A stretch of DNA of 64,000 bases from positions 204,983-268,982 of the forward strand of contig NZ_PENW01000019.1 of the NCBI RefSeq assembly GCF_003144405.1, read 5' to 3'. Positions 9,800 through 19,033 of the stretch are shown here, piece after piece. Every line of letters starts with the position of its first letter. Positions within the stretch are counted from its first letter, which is position 1. Source of the DNA: Proteus cibi (GTDB taxonomy: Bacteria; Pseudomonadota; Gammaproteobacteria; Enterobacterales; Enterobacteriaceae). A program made the translations under genes and the position numbers. Below the pieces are notes generated by a model that saw nothing but the letters and a program-made list of their open reading frames with translations, was not told the origin of the DNA and did no database searches.

Positions 9800-10432
9800 A
9801 TGTCACATAAAACAGAAGACCAAGAGTGGCTGGTAGAACAACTACAATTTATTGCACAAGGCATTGGTAAAACATTATCGCCTTTTTGTGAAGTTGTACT
9901 TCATGATCTAACCGATAGTGAAAATACCATTATGGTCATTGAAAATAATCTATCAGGTAGAAAAGTTGGAGATAGAGCAACTGAGCTGGGGATGGCACGC
10001 ATTGAATCGTCTGATTTCCCTCAAATCGTGGCTAATTATCCTAACCAGTTTCCTGATGGCAGAACGGCAAAAAGCACGTCTATTGGTATTAAAGATAAAC
10101 AAGGCAATTACGTTGCTGCGTTATGCTTAAATATTGATATATCAATGATCAAAGGATTACAAATGGTACTTAACCAATTTGCGACCCTTGAAGAAGGTAA
10201 CGATATTATTGAAACCTTTAGTTCCGTGACTGAAGATTCGCTGAAAAAACGTATTGATGAGTTTTCTGCAACTTATTCAGTCACACCAAGAGCACTGAAA
10301 CCGCATCAACGCCGTGAGTTATTACTTTGTCTACAAGATGAAGGTTATCTTTCATTACGTAAGGCAATGGAAATCACAGCACAATATCTCGGTGTTTCAA
10401 GAGCAACGGTGTATAACGATTTAAAAGAATAA
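9800..10432 (+). CDS. YheO-type PAS/HTH transcriptional regulator
   Basis: 210 residues. The N-terminal YheO-like PAS domain (about residues 10-120) carries LSPFCEVVLHDL and GRTAKSTSIGIKD. The C-terminal helix-turn-helix ends LRKAMEITAQYLGVSRATVYNDL. Relatives include DauR, the D-arginine repressor of Pseudomonas; in enterobacteria YheO precedes the tusDCB genes, which are absent here. No obvious target operon is adjacent except the Tm-1-like pair across the TetR gene. A rho-independent terminator follows. Confidence 0.85.
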   Translation: MSHKTEDQEWLVEQLQFIAQGIGKTLSPFCEVVLHDLTDSENTIMVIENNLSGRKVGDRATELGMARIESSDFPQIVANYPNQFPDGRTAKSTSIGIKDKQGNYVAALCLNIDISMIKGLQMVLNQFATLEEGNDIIETFSSVTEDSLKKRIDEFSATYSVTPRALKPHQRRELLLCLQDEGYLSLRKAMEITAQYLGVSRATVYNDLKE

Positions 10433-10481
10433 TTAAGAAATAAATTATTTTTAAATTCCAGCGAAATATAATTTTTAAACT

Positions 10482-10516
10482 AAAAAAAGATATCACTTGT
10501 TGATATCTTTTTTTTA
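10482..10516 (+). terminator. Rho-independent terminator
   Basis: Stem AAAGATATCA / TGATATCTTT with loop CTTGT, A run before and T run after, so usable from either direction. It closes the TetR/YheO-type transcription unit before the second AT-rich pair. Confidence 0.85.
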
Positions 10517-10654
10517 CTTTTATGCTTAATTATAAATTATATATGGTTCTTTTATTGAAAAGAGTTGATTGATTACTATTGTGCGATTTTTATAAACTTA
10601 AAAAAATAAGAGGGATAGACTATCTGTGATTGTTTTCAAATAAGGTGTTAAAAA

Positions 10655-12295
10655 ATGAGCATTAATGGAATAGCAAAGAAAGTTGATAATGTCATTAGCA
10701 AGACAAATACTAAGATTAATGAAAAATGGATTAATTCATCCAATTTTAAATCTATTAAAAATACAAATTCAATATTAAATTTTGAAAAAAACAAGAATGC
10801 CACTTCCTCTGTATTGTCTACGTGTAATTATATAGAAAGTTGTGAAAATGTATCAGATAATAAAATTACAGAGGGTTCACTTTATGATCCTAAAAAAACG
10901 AATACATTATTAGATGGTGTCAATAATAAAGTAAGTGATTTGAGTGTTTTGGATGAATTAGTTAGTAATTTGAATGGTTTGTTTGATAATGATAAAAACG
11001 CAAATAATACAGTTAGTATTAATGGAAGTGTGAGTCGTGTAGAGAATAAAACCATTGAAAAAAAAGAGAGTATAAATAAACTCCCTGACTGGATTACTAA
11101 CTCAGGGAGAAAAGAGTTAAATACAGAACAAAAACTTTATTTTAAAAGTGAGAAAAAAAGAAGTTTTAAAAATTTAGTTAAAAATTTTTCCTCACCACTT
11201 AAATTTATAAATAGATCATTATTGCCTATAAAAATAGACTTTGAAAAAACAAAAGTAAATGAAAGATTAAATGATTTTAGTTTTGGTGATATATCAAATA
11301 ATAAAGATTTTAATAATTTCTCTAATAAGCTAAATAAACTAAATAAAACATTTGTTGATAATATTGATATGGTAATGAATAAAAAAGCACTTAGCCATAA
11401 AAAAATAGATATTATGATTAAATATCAAGCGTTAGAAAGATCTTTAGAGTGCAAACTTGTTAATGATATTAAGATATTAAGTCATGAATTTAAAACAGAT
11501 ATAGCAAAAAGTAAATTTCAAGAAAATTATTCTGATTTGCCAGGTAAAATAAATAGTAAGTTAAATTCTACTTTTAACTCGAATATTGATGAGCTTTTTT
11601 CTTCTAATATGGTTGATGAGTTGAGGGATTTATTAAAAGAGAAGATTAATAGCCAGAATAATAAGATTAACATTCATGATGTTATTAATAAAACTATTAA
11701 TTCTGTAATGAGTCCGGAAAATAAAAATAACATGATGACGGAGTTTGAAAATGATGTTGAAAGTATAAAGAAAGAACTTTCTTTTAATTTAACTAAAGAG
11801 TTATTTAAAAATCTTTCAAAAGATGTCGATTTTATTGGTGAAAAAAATGCGATTGCTAAAATAGAGGGGTTAATTAAAACAGTAAAAGATGATGTTTCAA
11901 AAAAAATGGGTAACCCAACAGATAAAATAATAAATTCTCTTAAAGATAGTTTCTATGAAAACATAAAATCAAATGATAATGGAGAGGATTTGCTTACTCG
12001 ATTGTTTAAAAATTCAAGTAATAATATTCATTATAAATGGGCACAAGATGCTGTTTTATTATTAATTAGTTATGAAACATTTGAAAATAAAAATGACCAA
12101 ATAAGTTCGACTAATTATATCAATAATGGCGTCGTGAAAGATGGTGGGAAGGGTTCTAAAAAGATACAAGAAACAAAGATAGAAACGACATTGAGCGGTA
12201 TTTTTAGTCGTTTGGGATTAAGTCTTAAAAATTTAGATGCATCGAAAGATGAAGTGCTTAGAAAATATTTTGCTAATTATTTTGAACATTATTGA
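10655..12295 (+). CDS. Unknown AT-rich protein, second pair, upstream gene
   Basis: 546 residues starting MSINGIAKKVDN, with AAGG about ten bases ahead of the ATG. No recognised domain. No signal peptide or membrane helix; most of the protein is expected to be helical with Lys/Asn/Asp-rich linkers. SINGIAKK at residues 2-9 recurs as SINGSVSR at 121-128, and LNKTFVDNID (229-238) recurs as LNSTFNSNID (303-312), which hints at internal duplication. Residues 343-367 resemble the product of the 2724 gene. Strong ATA/AAT codon bias unlike its neighbours suggests foreign origin. Shares a transcription unit with the next gene. Confidence 0.72.
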   Translation: MSINGIAKKVDNVISKTNTKINEKWINSSNFKSIKNTNSILNFEKNKNATSSVLSTCNYIESCENVSDNKITEGSLYDPKKTNTLLDGVNNKVSDLSVLDELVSNLNGLFDNDKNANNTVSINGSVSRVENKTIEKKESINKLPDWITNSGRKELNTEQKLYFKSEKKRSFKNLVKNFSSPLKFINRSLLPIKIDFEKTKVNERLNDFSFGDISNNKDFNNFSNKLNKLNKTFVDNIDMVMNKKALSHKKIDIMIKYQALERSLECKLVNDIKILSHEFKTDIAKSKFQENYSDLPGKINSKLNSTFNSNIDELFSSNMVDELRDLLKEKINSQNNKINIHDVINKTINSVMSPENKNNMMTEFENDVESIKKELSFNLTKELFKNLSKDVDFIGEKNAIAKIEGLIKTVKDDVSKKMGNPTDKIINSLKDSFYENIKSNDNGEDLLTRLFKNSSNNIHYKWAQDAVLLLISYETFENKNDQISSTNYINNGVVKDGGKGSKKIQETKIETTLSGIFSRLGLSLKNLDASKDEVLRKYFANYFEHY

Positions 12296-12310
12296 TATGT
12301 CAATAATGTT
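12285..12310. promoter_or_regulatory. Perfect intercistronic hairpin over a stop codon
   Basis: AACATTATTGA, loop TATG, then TCAATAATGTT: an 11-bp perfect stem that includes the TGA stop of the 10655 gene. It has no T run, so it is more likely a processing or translation-coupling element than a terminator. Confidence 0.55.
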
Positions 12311-12347
12311 TAATATCTTATTTAAATATATTAACTAGGTGTTTGTT

Positions 12348-13745
12348 ATGAATGTAAATAATGCAATTTTTAATCCTAAGTTTTCTTTTTCTAAAGTAAG
12401 TCATCGATATCCCAAAAAAGAAGAGTACATTATTTCAAAAAATATAAGTGAGGTGAAAAATACACCCGTATCCCCTTTTTGGGGAAAGAGAATTATTCAG
12501 GTATTGACTTCTTTATTTCATAAATTAGAGATTAGGTTTCTTATAAGAGGTATAAATAATAATAAACCATCTAGTGATATCGATAAAAACAAATACAATA
12601 ATATTTTTAATGAAGCTTCTGATGAGATAAAAAATAAAAATTTAAAAACTATAAGTGATATTGTTTCTCATGCAAATGATAAATTTGATTTTTATAGTTA
12701 TTGTGATTATTTGACTGAATTAAAAAGAGCTAAGGATTTCTTCTTATTATTAAGTGATAAAGAGAATGAGTGCTCTGAACGTAAGTTAATAACCGAAATG
12801 CTAAATGAGATTATTAAAAATAGAATAAATGCAATAGATGATGAGGGGATTAAAAATGTTTTTAAATTAATAAATTCAAAATTTAAATTTGAGAATATTC
12901 ATTTAAATAAAAAATATGATTTTATGCATAATTTCTCGACAGAAAAAGAACGGGTTAATTTTATAAAAATAATGAATTTTTTACTCATTGCTGTCGAAGA
13001 AGCTCAATTATTTGATAGGTTTGTTAATAATATAAAAAGTGAAGTAGAAAAAAAACTATCAACTATTATGATGATAGCTCTTGATAAAAACACTAATAAT
13101 GGATATTCCTTTGATAGCTTAAAGCAAGAGTGGAAGGAGAAGTATATTAGTGATCACGATAATGTAACAAAGAGTGATGTTATTGAAGAGACTGATATAG
13201 GAGTAAATACAGATATATCTCATGATATAGAGGTAGAAACAATAATAGAAATAGCTAAACAGGCGCCTAAAGAAGACTTGAGTGCTAAATATATTGATGT
13301 TGATAACTTTAATGTCGATGATTATCAATTAATATTGAGAAATAAAATAGATAATATAAAAAAAACAGATGAGAAAAATAATTCAGAACTTGATGAGTAT
13401 AAATCAACATTAGACAGTGATATAGATAATACAAAAGAAATTATTGAAAGTGATGATTTAGATTATCAATGGGATTATGAAGTTTCTGATATGGTGAATT
13501 TTGATGGTAAAAAATTAAAAAATGATATTTTAATGGATAAAATAAATAAATTAACACTAGATTTAAAGTCAGATGAAAAATTCAATGAAATAAATAATAA
13601 ATTGGAATCAATGATACACGATATAGAGGAGTGCTCTACTGAAGGGGGTGCTAGTTTGGATTTAGATAAAAAATTAACATTTTCACGAGATAATTATCAA
13701 TGGTATTTTGATACGGAAGAAAATAAGAGTGAAACAAATAAATAA
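12348..13745 (+). CDS. Unknown AT-rich protein with acidic C-terminal half, second pair
   Basis: 465 residues from MNVNNAIFNPKFSF. A GTG at 12339 is also in frame, but AGGTG lies six bases before the ATG at 12348. No known family. The first 70 residues are basic with a hydrophobic patch (RIIQVLTSLFHKLEIRFLI). Residues 85-250 look helical. From about 270 the chain is very acidic and Asp/Glu/Lys-rich. It carries a thrice-repeated short motif: DDYQL (about 324), LDYQW (about 371) and DNYQW (about 448). Same AT-rich codon use as the other three unknown genes. Converges on the GNAT gene. Confidence 0.72.
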   Translation: MNVNNAIFNPKFSFSKVSHRYPKKEEYIISKNISEVKNTPVSPFWGKRIIQVLTSLFHKLEIRFLIRGINNNKPSSDIDKNKYNNIFNEASDEIKNKNLKTISDIVSHANDKFDFYSYCDYLTELKRAKDFFLLLSDKENECSERKLITEMLNEIIKNRINAIDDEGIKNVFKLINSKFKFENIHLNKKYDFMHNFSTEKERVNFIKIMNFLLIAVEEAQLFDRFVNNIKSEVEKKLSTIMMIALDKNTNNGYSFDSLKQEWKEKYISDHDNVTKSDVIEETDIGVNTDISHDIEVETIIEIAKQAPKEDLSAKYIDVDNFNVDDYQLILRNKIDNIKKTDEKNNSELDEYKSTLDSDIDNTKEIIESDDLDYQWDYEVSDMVNFDGKKLKNDILMDKINKLTLDLKSDEKFNEINNKLESMIHDIEECSTEGGASLDLDKKLTFSRDNYQWYFDTEENKSETNK

Positions 13746-13763
13746 GATAAAATTAATAAAAAA

Positions 13764-14174
13764 TCATAGCGTTTTTCTTAAATAATATTTCTTATCACTA
13801 ATCGGATAGTTTTCTAACGTGCCAAATATCTCAAACCCCTGCTTTTGATAAAAAGGCAGGGCTTGAAAGCTAAAGGTATCCACTTCAGCATATTTGGCTC
13901 CTTTTTCTTTTGCTGTATTTTCCATCGTTTGCAGCAACGCGGTACCTATGTTTTGTCCACGATAGGCTTTATCTACCCACAAATAACGGATACGTAACCA
14001 GTTTCCTAAAATATCACCACTTATTCCACCTATCTTTTTACCGTTCTCTTCCTTAAATACCGCAATAGGCGTGTAGTGATCAAAACTAATAAATTGAAGA
14101 TTATGTGTCAGTAACCCCTCATAGATTTCGTTGATCTCATTGGCGGTAGGGTTTGTGGTAACTTTTAACGACAT
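13764..14174 (-). CDS. GNAT-family N-acetyltransferase
   Basis: 136 residues, a complete small GNAT domain. Motif A, which binds the acetyl-CoA pyrophosphate, is VDKAYRGQNIGTALL. The later FSFQALPFYQKQGFEIFGT is the usual motif B with its conserved tyrosine. Acceptor substrate unknown. It has normal codon use, in contrast to the AT-rich gene it converges on, so the border of the odd region lies in the 18 bases between them. Confidence 0.88.
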   Translation of the reverse strand: MSLKVTTNPTANEINEIYEGLLTHNLQFISFDHYTPIAVFKEENGKKIGGISGDILGNWLRIRYLWVDKAYRGQNIGTALLQTMENTAKEKGAKYAEVDTFSFQALPFYQKQGFEIFGTLENYPISDKKYYLRKTL

Positions 14175-14287
14175 AATCAGCTCTTAATATTAAGAAAAAT
14201 AATAATTACATTATCACTATTTGGTTATTAAATATTTATACAAATGCTAGGATGGAAACAATAATTAAAAAAGCTGGATAACACAAC

Positions 14288-15340
14288 ATGTCGTTTTTAA
14301 AAACTCTGCCAGGTATTCTATTTTGTGCATTAATAGGTGGTGTTCTTACTCTTTCAGGTTTGCCTATGGCTCTGATGTTTGGGCCAATTCTTGTTGTCAT
14401 TATTGCTTATCGTTTTAAATGGGAGCTGGCAGTTCCTAAGCATACATTGACGTTTATTCAACTGACTTTAGGCTCATCTGTTGGTTTAATGTTTAACCAA
14501 GTTCATTTAGGTCGTGCTGATAACTTAATTATTCTATTACTCACACTTGTTGTTTGTTTAGCCATTCAATTTTTTGTGAGTTATTTTTGGTTTCATCGTC
14601 ATATTGGGTGGACGAAAGAAGAATCAATGCTTGGGGCTGTACCTGGGGCGATGGCTGCTATTTTGGCATTAACCGATCACACCAAAACACCCCCGCAAAA
14701 AATCGTGATTTCTCATACCATTCGTTTAATGGTGTTGATTATTATGGCGGGTTTTATTGTGGGTTCAGATAAAGCTAATATGCCTGAATTTGCTATACCC
14801 GAAATGACCTTTATTTCGTTGTTGTGGTTATTATTGATTGTTGCTCTAGGGCTAGGTTCAGGGCTTTTATTGCAGAAAATCCGATTTCCAGCGCCTTTTA
14901 TGCTGACTTCATTAGGTAGCGCGATAGTGGTTCAATCCTTTGTTAGCGGATCCATTGCCTTTCCCATGTTACTTAATGAATTGAGTATGGTGTTAATTGG
15001 TATGAACATTGGTGCTCACTTTGTGGTTTTCCCACTTTCATCATTAATTAAAAATGCTTTTTCCTCTGTCCAAGTGGTTATTATTAATGTGATTTTAACC
15101 GTGATTGTCGCCTATGGTGCGGCTTATTTAACGGGGGTTCCTTGGGCTACATTAGTCTTGGCTTGGGCGCCGGGAAGTATGGAAGCGATGACATTCGCTG
15201 CGATAACGATGAATGTCGATGCGGCTTTTGTTATGTCGAATCATATTTTTAGAATGCTGATTATTCAAAGTATTCCATCAGTTGCTTTGTATTGGAATGA
15301 ATATAGACAGAAGAAAAATAATCAGAACAAAGAAGAATAA
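14288..15340 (+). CDS. AbrB-family membrane protein
   Basis: 350 residues, the size of E. coli AbrB. A polytopic inner-membrane protein with two similar halves: FCALIGGVLTLSGLPMALMFGP opens the first, and GLGSGLLLQKIRFPAPFMLTS begins the second. LGAVPGAMAAILAL and WAPGSMEAMTFAA are the conserved loops of the family. These proteins were tentatively linked to ammonia monooxygenase regulation, but that is not established; they are probably transporters. Single gene. Confidence 0.8.
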   Translation: MSFLKTLPGILFCALIGGVLTLSGLPMALMFGPILVVIIAYRFKWELAVPKHTLTFIQLTLGSSVGLMFNQVHLGRADNLIILLLTLVVCLAIQFFVSYFWFHRHIGWTKEESMLGAVPGAMAAILALTDHTKTPPQKIVISHTIRLMVLIIMAGFIVGSDKANMPEFAIPEMTFISLLWLLLIVALGLGSGLLLQKIRFPAPFMLTSLGSAIVVQSFVSGSIAFPMLLNELSMVLIGMNIGAHFVVFPLSSLIKNAFSSVQVVIINVILTVIVAYGAAYLTGVPWATLVLAWAPGSMEAMTFAAITMNVDAAFVMSNHIFRMLIIQSIPSVALYWNEYRQKKNNQNKEE

Positions 15341-15462
15341 AATAGAGAAGGGAGCATTTTGTTTTTGATAACCTCTATTTAGCGGCTTTATATTGAATAA
15401 TAAGCATGTTATTTCAAGAGGTTATCTTGTTCAGTCAATTCAATTGTGACTTAATAGAAGCA

Positions 15463-15813
15463 TTAATAGTTTAATAAACTGAGTGATTTATTAGCTAACA
15501 ATTGGCATTTCTTATTGTGTGATACTTCAATACCTTTTAAATCATTGTAACTATCTTCATTCAATTGACCCATTGGCAACGTTGAGTAGTTACTTACATC
15601 CCATTGCTGTGAGTGAGAAAAGACCATTAAGGCTCTTTCAATTTTGGATTTTGATATTTGCTCATAACCACAATCTTTATTTAAAAAAAGGTAGATAGCG
15701 GTTAAATCTGCCAAGTCTTCTGCTTGTGTGTAAGTTAACGCCTTTGCACTCGAAGAAAAGAGCATAGAAAAAGAAAACGTTAGTGTGCAGAACAAGGCGA
15801 ACATTTTTTTCAT
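15463..15813 (-). CDS. yacC: YacC family pilotin-like secreted protein
   Basis: 116 residues with a clear signal peptide (MKKMFALFCTLTFSFSMLF, cleavage near SAKA). The mature part begins LTYTQAEDLADLTAIYLFL and contains NKDCGYEQISKSKIERAL and DSYNDLKGIEVSHNKKCQ. It aligns along its length with E. coli YacC, related to secretin pilotins, which guide outer-membrane secretins. Two cysteines could form a disulfide. In E. coli yacC is followed by speED then cueO; here speED is missing and yacC is directly divergent from cueO. Confidence 0.88.
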   Translation of the reverse strand: MKKMFALFCTLTFSFSMLFSSSAKALTYTQAEDLADLTAIYLFLNKDCGYEQISKSKIERALMVFSHSQQWDVSNYSTLPMGQLNEDSYNDLKGIEVSHNKKCQLLANKSLSLLNY

Positions 15814-15914
15814 TAGGCGTGCTGTTCCTTTGTGTGATGATTTAGCAAGTTTTGTTATTTGACTTAATGTAGTTAAAAGTTTTGCAAAGACCCGCTGTTT
15901 TGTTGGGTTTTAAA

Positions 15915-15945
15915 TTGACCTTCCAGTAAGGGGAAACTTTAGCAT
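15915..15945 (+). promoter_or_regulatory. CueR-type copper-responsive promoter of cueO
   Basis: -35 TTGACC at 15915 and -10 TAGCAT at 15940 are separated by 19 bases, the over-long spacer typical of MerR-family promoters. Between them lies CCTTCCAGTAAGGGGAA, close to the inverted form of the E. coli CueR box. The site is about 80 bases upstream of the cueO ATG. Confidence 0.82.
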
Positions 15946-16026
15946 TGGTAATAGTTTACACGACTTCTTTATTTATCTTATTTCGATAAAGACAGAATAA
16001 TTTGTTTTTATTCAAAGGAATATATT

Positions 16027-17607
16027 ATGCAACGTCGCGATTTTTTAAAATTAGGCGCCACATTAAGTGCTGTCACATTATTACCAAGTTGGAGTCGTTT
16101 TGCGTTTGCCCAAAGTAACACGCCTTCATTAGCTATTCCACCTCAAATTATCCCCGATGCTCAACAAAAGATTGTTCTGAATATTCAACAAGGTCTTTCT
16201 AAATTTATACCTGCCGCGGATACCACTACTTGGGGTTATAACGGCAGTTTATTAGGTCCTGCATTGAAATTGAAACGTGGTCAACCCGTTACCATTAATA
16301 TCAATAACCAATTACCAGAAACAACAACTGTTCACTGGCATGGACTTGAAATTAGTGGCGAAGAAGACGGTGGTCCACAAGCAATGATTGAGCCAGGAAA
16401 GTCTCGCACTGTGACTTTCACACCAGATCAAGCTGAATCAACGTGCTGGTTCCATCCTCATACTCATGGCGTTACTGGACAACAAGTCGCTATGGGATTA
16501 GGCGGATTAGTGATTATTGAAGATGATGAAACCGCAAGCCGTAAATTGCCGAATCGCTGGGGAGTTGATGATTTACCTATTATTTTACAAGACAAACGTT
16601 TAGACAGTGATGGACAAATTGATTATCAACTTGATGTAATGAGTGCTGCAATTGGTTGGTTTGGCGATATGATGTTAACTAATGGTGCCATTCAACCACA
16701 ACATATTGTGCCCAAAGGTTGGGTAAGATTACGTTTCTTAAATGGCTGTAACGCGCGTAGCCTAAACCTTGCCACAAGTGATGGCAGACCCATGTATGTG
16801 ATTGCCAGCGATGGTGGATTACTCGCAGAGCCAGTCAAAGTGACTGAGTTACCTATTTTAATGGGCGAGCGCTTTGAGGTTTTAGTGGATACCTCTGATG
16901 GGCGTGATTTTGATATTGTCACTTTACCCGTTCGCCAAATGGGGATGGTTTTAGCGCCATTTGATAATGTATTGCCTGTACTGCGCTTGTTACCATCAGC
17001 AGAAAAAGCACAAGGTACTTTACCTGATCAATTAGCATTAATTCCGGCATTACCCACACTCAGTAACATTGCAACTCGTACATTACATTTACGTATGGAT
17101 ATGCGTTTAGATATGCAAGGCATGATGCTATTAACAGAGCGTTACGGTGATAAAGCATTAGCGGGCATTCATCATGGAATGAGTCATATGCGCCAAGGTA
17201 ACGGAAGTGGCATGATGGGAGGCGGAATGAATTGTGGTCATGGTGGTGGGGATCTTGATATCTATAATGCGAATAGTATCAATGGTATTCCATTCTCAAT
17301 GACTGAACCGGCATTTGATGTGAAACAAGGTGTTTATGAGCGTTGGGTTGTTTCCGGTCGTGGTGACATGATGTTACATCCATTCCATGTTCATGGTACA
17401 CAATTTCGTATTTTATCTGAAAACGGTAGAGCACCAGAGAAGCATCGCCAAGGTTGGAAAGATATTGTGAAAGTTGAAGGACAATTTAGCGAAATTTTAG
17501 TGAAGTTCGATCATTTAGCGACAAAAGCACATCCGTTTATGGCACACTGCCATTTATTAGAGCATGAAGATACCGGAATGATGGCGGGTTTTACTGTGAG
17601 TAAATAA
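16027..17607 (+). CDS. cueO: Multicopper oxidase CueO (cuprous oxidase)
   Basis: 526 residues. Oxidises Cu(I) to less toxic Cu(II) in the periplasm. The Tat signal [16 protein letters not shown] leads. All four copper-ligand clusters are present: HWHG, HPHTHG, HPFHVHG and [13 protein letters not shown] methionine/histidine-rich insert ([20 protein letters not shown]) matches the substrate-binding region of E. coli CueO. A CueR-type promoter lies upstream. Flanked by yacC and hpt as in E. coli, though gcd, which follows cueO there, is absent. Confidence 0.96.
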   Translation: MQRRDFLKLGATLSAVTLLPSWSRFAFAQSNTPSLAIPPQIIPDAQQKIVLNIQQGLSKFIPAADTTTWGYNGSLLGPALKLKRGQPVTININNQLPETTTVHWHGLEISGEEDGGPQAMIEPGKSRTVTFTPDQAESTCWFHPHTHGVTGQQVAMGLGGLVIIEDDETASRKLPNRWGVDDLPIILQDKRLDSDGQIDYQLDVMSAAIGWFGDMMLTNGAIQPQHIVPKGWVRLRFLNGCNARSLNLATSDGRPMYVIASDGGLLAEPVKVTELPILMGERFEVLVDTSDGRDFDIVTLPVRQMGMVLAPFDNVLPVLRLLPSAEKAQGTLPDQLALIPALPTLSNIATRTLHLRMDMRLDMQGMMLLTERYGDKALAGIHHGMSHMRQGNGSGMMGGGMNCGHGGGDLDIYNANSINGIPFSMTEPAFDVKQGVYERWVVSGRGDMMLHPFHVHGTQFRILSENGRAPEKHRQGWKDIVKVEGQFSEILVKFDHLATKAHPFMAHCHLLEHEDTGMMAGFTVSK

Positions 17608-17766
17608 TCAATCACTCTAAAAGCTATCAATATCAGTAAGATAAATTAATAAACGGCATGAAATTGATATTTTGTGCCTTTATTTTCATTAAATCAGATC
17701 ATCGCATGATGAAGGAAGTTCTGGTACAATCGTTTGCTTTCCCCGTTAACCCAATCGAAATTAATC

Positions 17767-18309
17767 ATGAAACATATTGTTGATGTCATGATCTCTGAAG
17801 AAGAGATCAAACAGCGTATTGCTGAGCTAGGTCGTGAAATCACAGAACATTACCGCCCACGTCAAGATCAACATGATCTTGTCTTAATCGGCTTGTTAAA
17901 AGGTTCTTTTATTTTTATGGCAGATTTATGCCGTGAAATTGATGTGAACCATGAAGTCGATTTTATGACTGTATCAAGTTACGGTAATGGTATGACGTCA
18001 ACACGTGACGTTAAAATCATTAAAGATCTCGATGAAGATATTCGTGGTAAAGATGTTCTGATTGTTGAAGATATTATCGACTCAGGTAACACTTTAAATC
18101 GTGTTAAAGAGATTTTAAGTTTACGTGAGCCTGCTTCTATTTCTATCTGTACCTTATTGGATAAACCTTCTCGCCGTGAAGTGGATGTTCCTGTTGAGTG
18201 GATTGGTTATTCCATCGAAGACAAGTTTGTTATTGGTTACGGCATCGATTATGCACAGCGCTATCGTCACCTGCCTTATATTGGGCATGTCACGTTATTA
18301 GATGAGTAA
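17767..18309 (+). CDS. hpt: Hypoxanthine phosphoribosyltransferase
   Basis: 180 residues from [16 protein letters not shown]; the frame opens at 17734 but E. coli Hpt aligns from this methionine. Converts hypoxanthine (and weakly guanine) with PRPP to IMP in purine salvage. The PRPP-binding signature [14 protein letters not shown] is intact, preceded by [13 protein letters not shown] strong terminator follows 23 bases after the stop. Confidence 0.96.
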   Translation: MKHIVDVMISEEEIKQRIAELGREITEHYRPRQDQHDLVLIGLLKGSFIFMADLCREIDVNHEVDFMTVSSYGNGMTSTRDVKIIKDLDEDIRGKDVLIVEDIIDSGNTLNRVKEILSLREPASISICTLLDKPSRREVDVPVEWIGYSIEDKFVIGYGIDYAQRYRHLPYIGHVTLLDE

Positions 18310-18332
18310 TTTAGTGACTTAAAATAGAAGTG

Positions 18333-18359
18333 AAAAAACCCGCATTAGGCGGGTTTTTT
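18333..18359 (+). terminator. Rho-independent terminator after hpt
   Basis: AAAAAACCCGC ... GCGGGTTTTTT with a five-base loop. The A run on the other side lets it serve the convergent can gene as well. Confidence 0.9.
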
Positions 18360-18379
18360 ATTTAATAGAACGTATCTTA

Positions 18380-19033
18380 TTAACGTGGATGACTCAATTT
18401 TGCCATTGCTTGACGATAAGAAAGTTCAAGTTTTTCACGGCTATCAGAGGTGACGTCAAGATCGTGTAGTTCACCGTTATTTAACCCGTAAACCCAACCG
18501 TGGATCATCACTTTTTGTCCACGTTTCCACGCTGCTTGCATAATCGTTGAGTGACCAAGATTGTATACTTGCTCGATAACGTTTAACTCACAAAGTAGGT
18601 TTAATCTGTCTTGTGGCGCAAGCTCACCTAACATTGAACTGTGTTTGTACCAGATATCGCGGATATGCAGTAACCAGTTATTGATAAGCCCTAATTCGGT
18701 ACCTTCAATAGCCGCTTCAATACCACCGCAACCATAGTGACCACAGACAATAATGTGTTCAACTTGCAATACATCAACCGCATACTGGATCACAGAAAGG
18801 CAGTTTAAGTCAGTGTGGATGACTAAGTTTGCCACATTACGGTGAACAAATAAGTCACCCGGTGCTGCGTTGATTAATTTTTCTGCTGGAACGCGGCTGT
18901 CAGAGCAACCAATCCATAAAAAGTGAGGTTTTTGACCTTTACAGAGATCTTTAAAAAACTGAGGGTTTTCTTCAGTAACAGATTCTGACCATTGCTTGTT
19001 ATTGGCTAACAGCTCTTCAATCTTTCTCATCAT
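18380..19033 (-). CDS. can: Beta-class carbonic anhydrase
   Basis: 217 residues from [16 protein letters not shown]. coli Can aligns from the same place, and a CAGG lies about ten bases upstream. Interconverts CO2 and bicarbonate, supplying bicarbonate for carboxylations at low CO2. Zinc ligands are in IGCSDSRVP (Cys, Asp) and CGHYGCGG (His, Cys). [14 protein letters not shown] is nearly identical to the E. coli protein. Convergent with hpt, as in E. coli. Confidence 0.95.
   Translation of the reverse strand: MMRKIEELLANNKQWSESVTEENPQFFKDLCKGQKPHFLWIGCSDSRVPAEKLINAAPGDLFVHRNVANLVIHTDLNCLSVIQYAVDVLQVEHIIVCGHYGCGGIEAAIEGTELGLINNWLLHIRDIWYKHSSMLGELAPQDRLNLLCELNVIEQVYNLGHSTIMQAAWKRGQKVMIHGWVYGLNNGELHDLDVTSDSREKLELSYRQAMAKLSHPR

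Noticed and set aside
2682..13745. Prophage origin for the AT-rich genes
   Set aside because: No integrase, capsid, tail, lysis or replication gene, and no attachment repeats seen near either pair.
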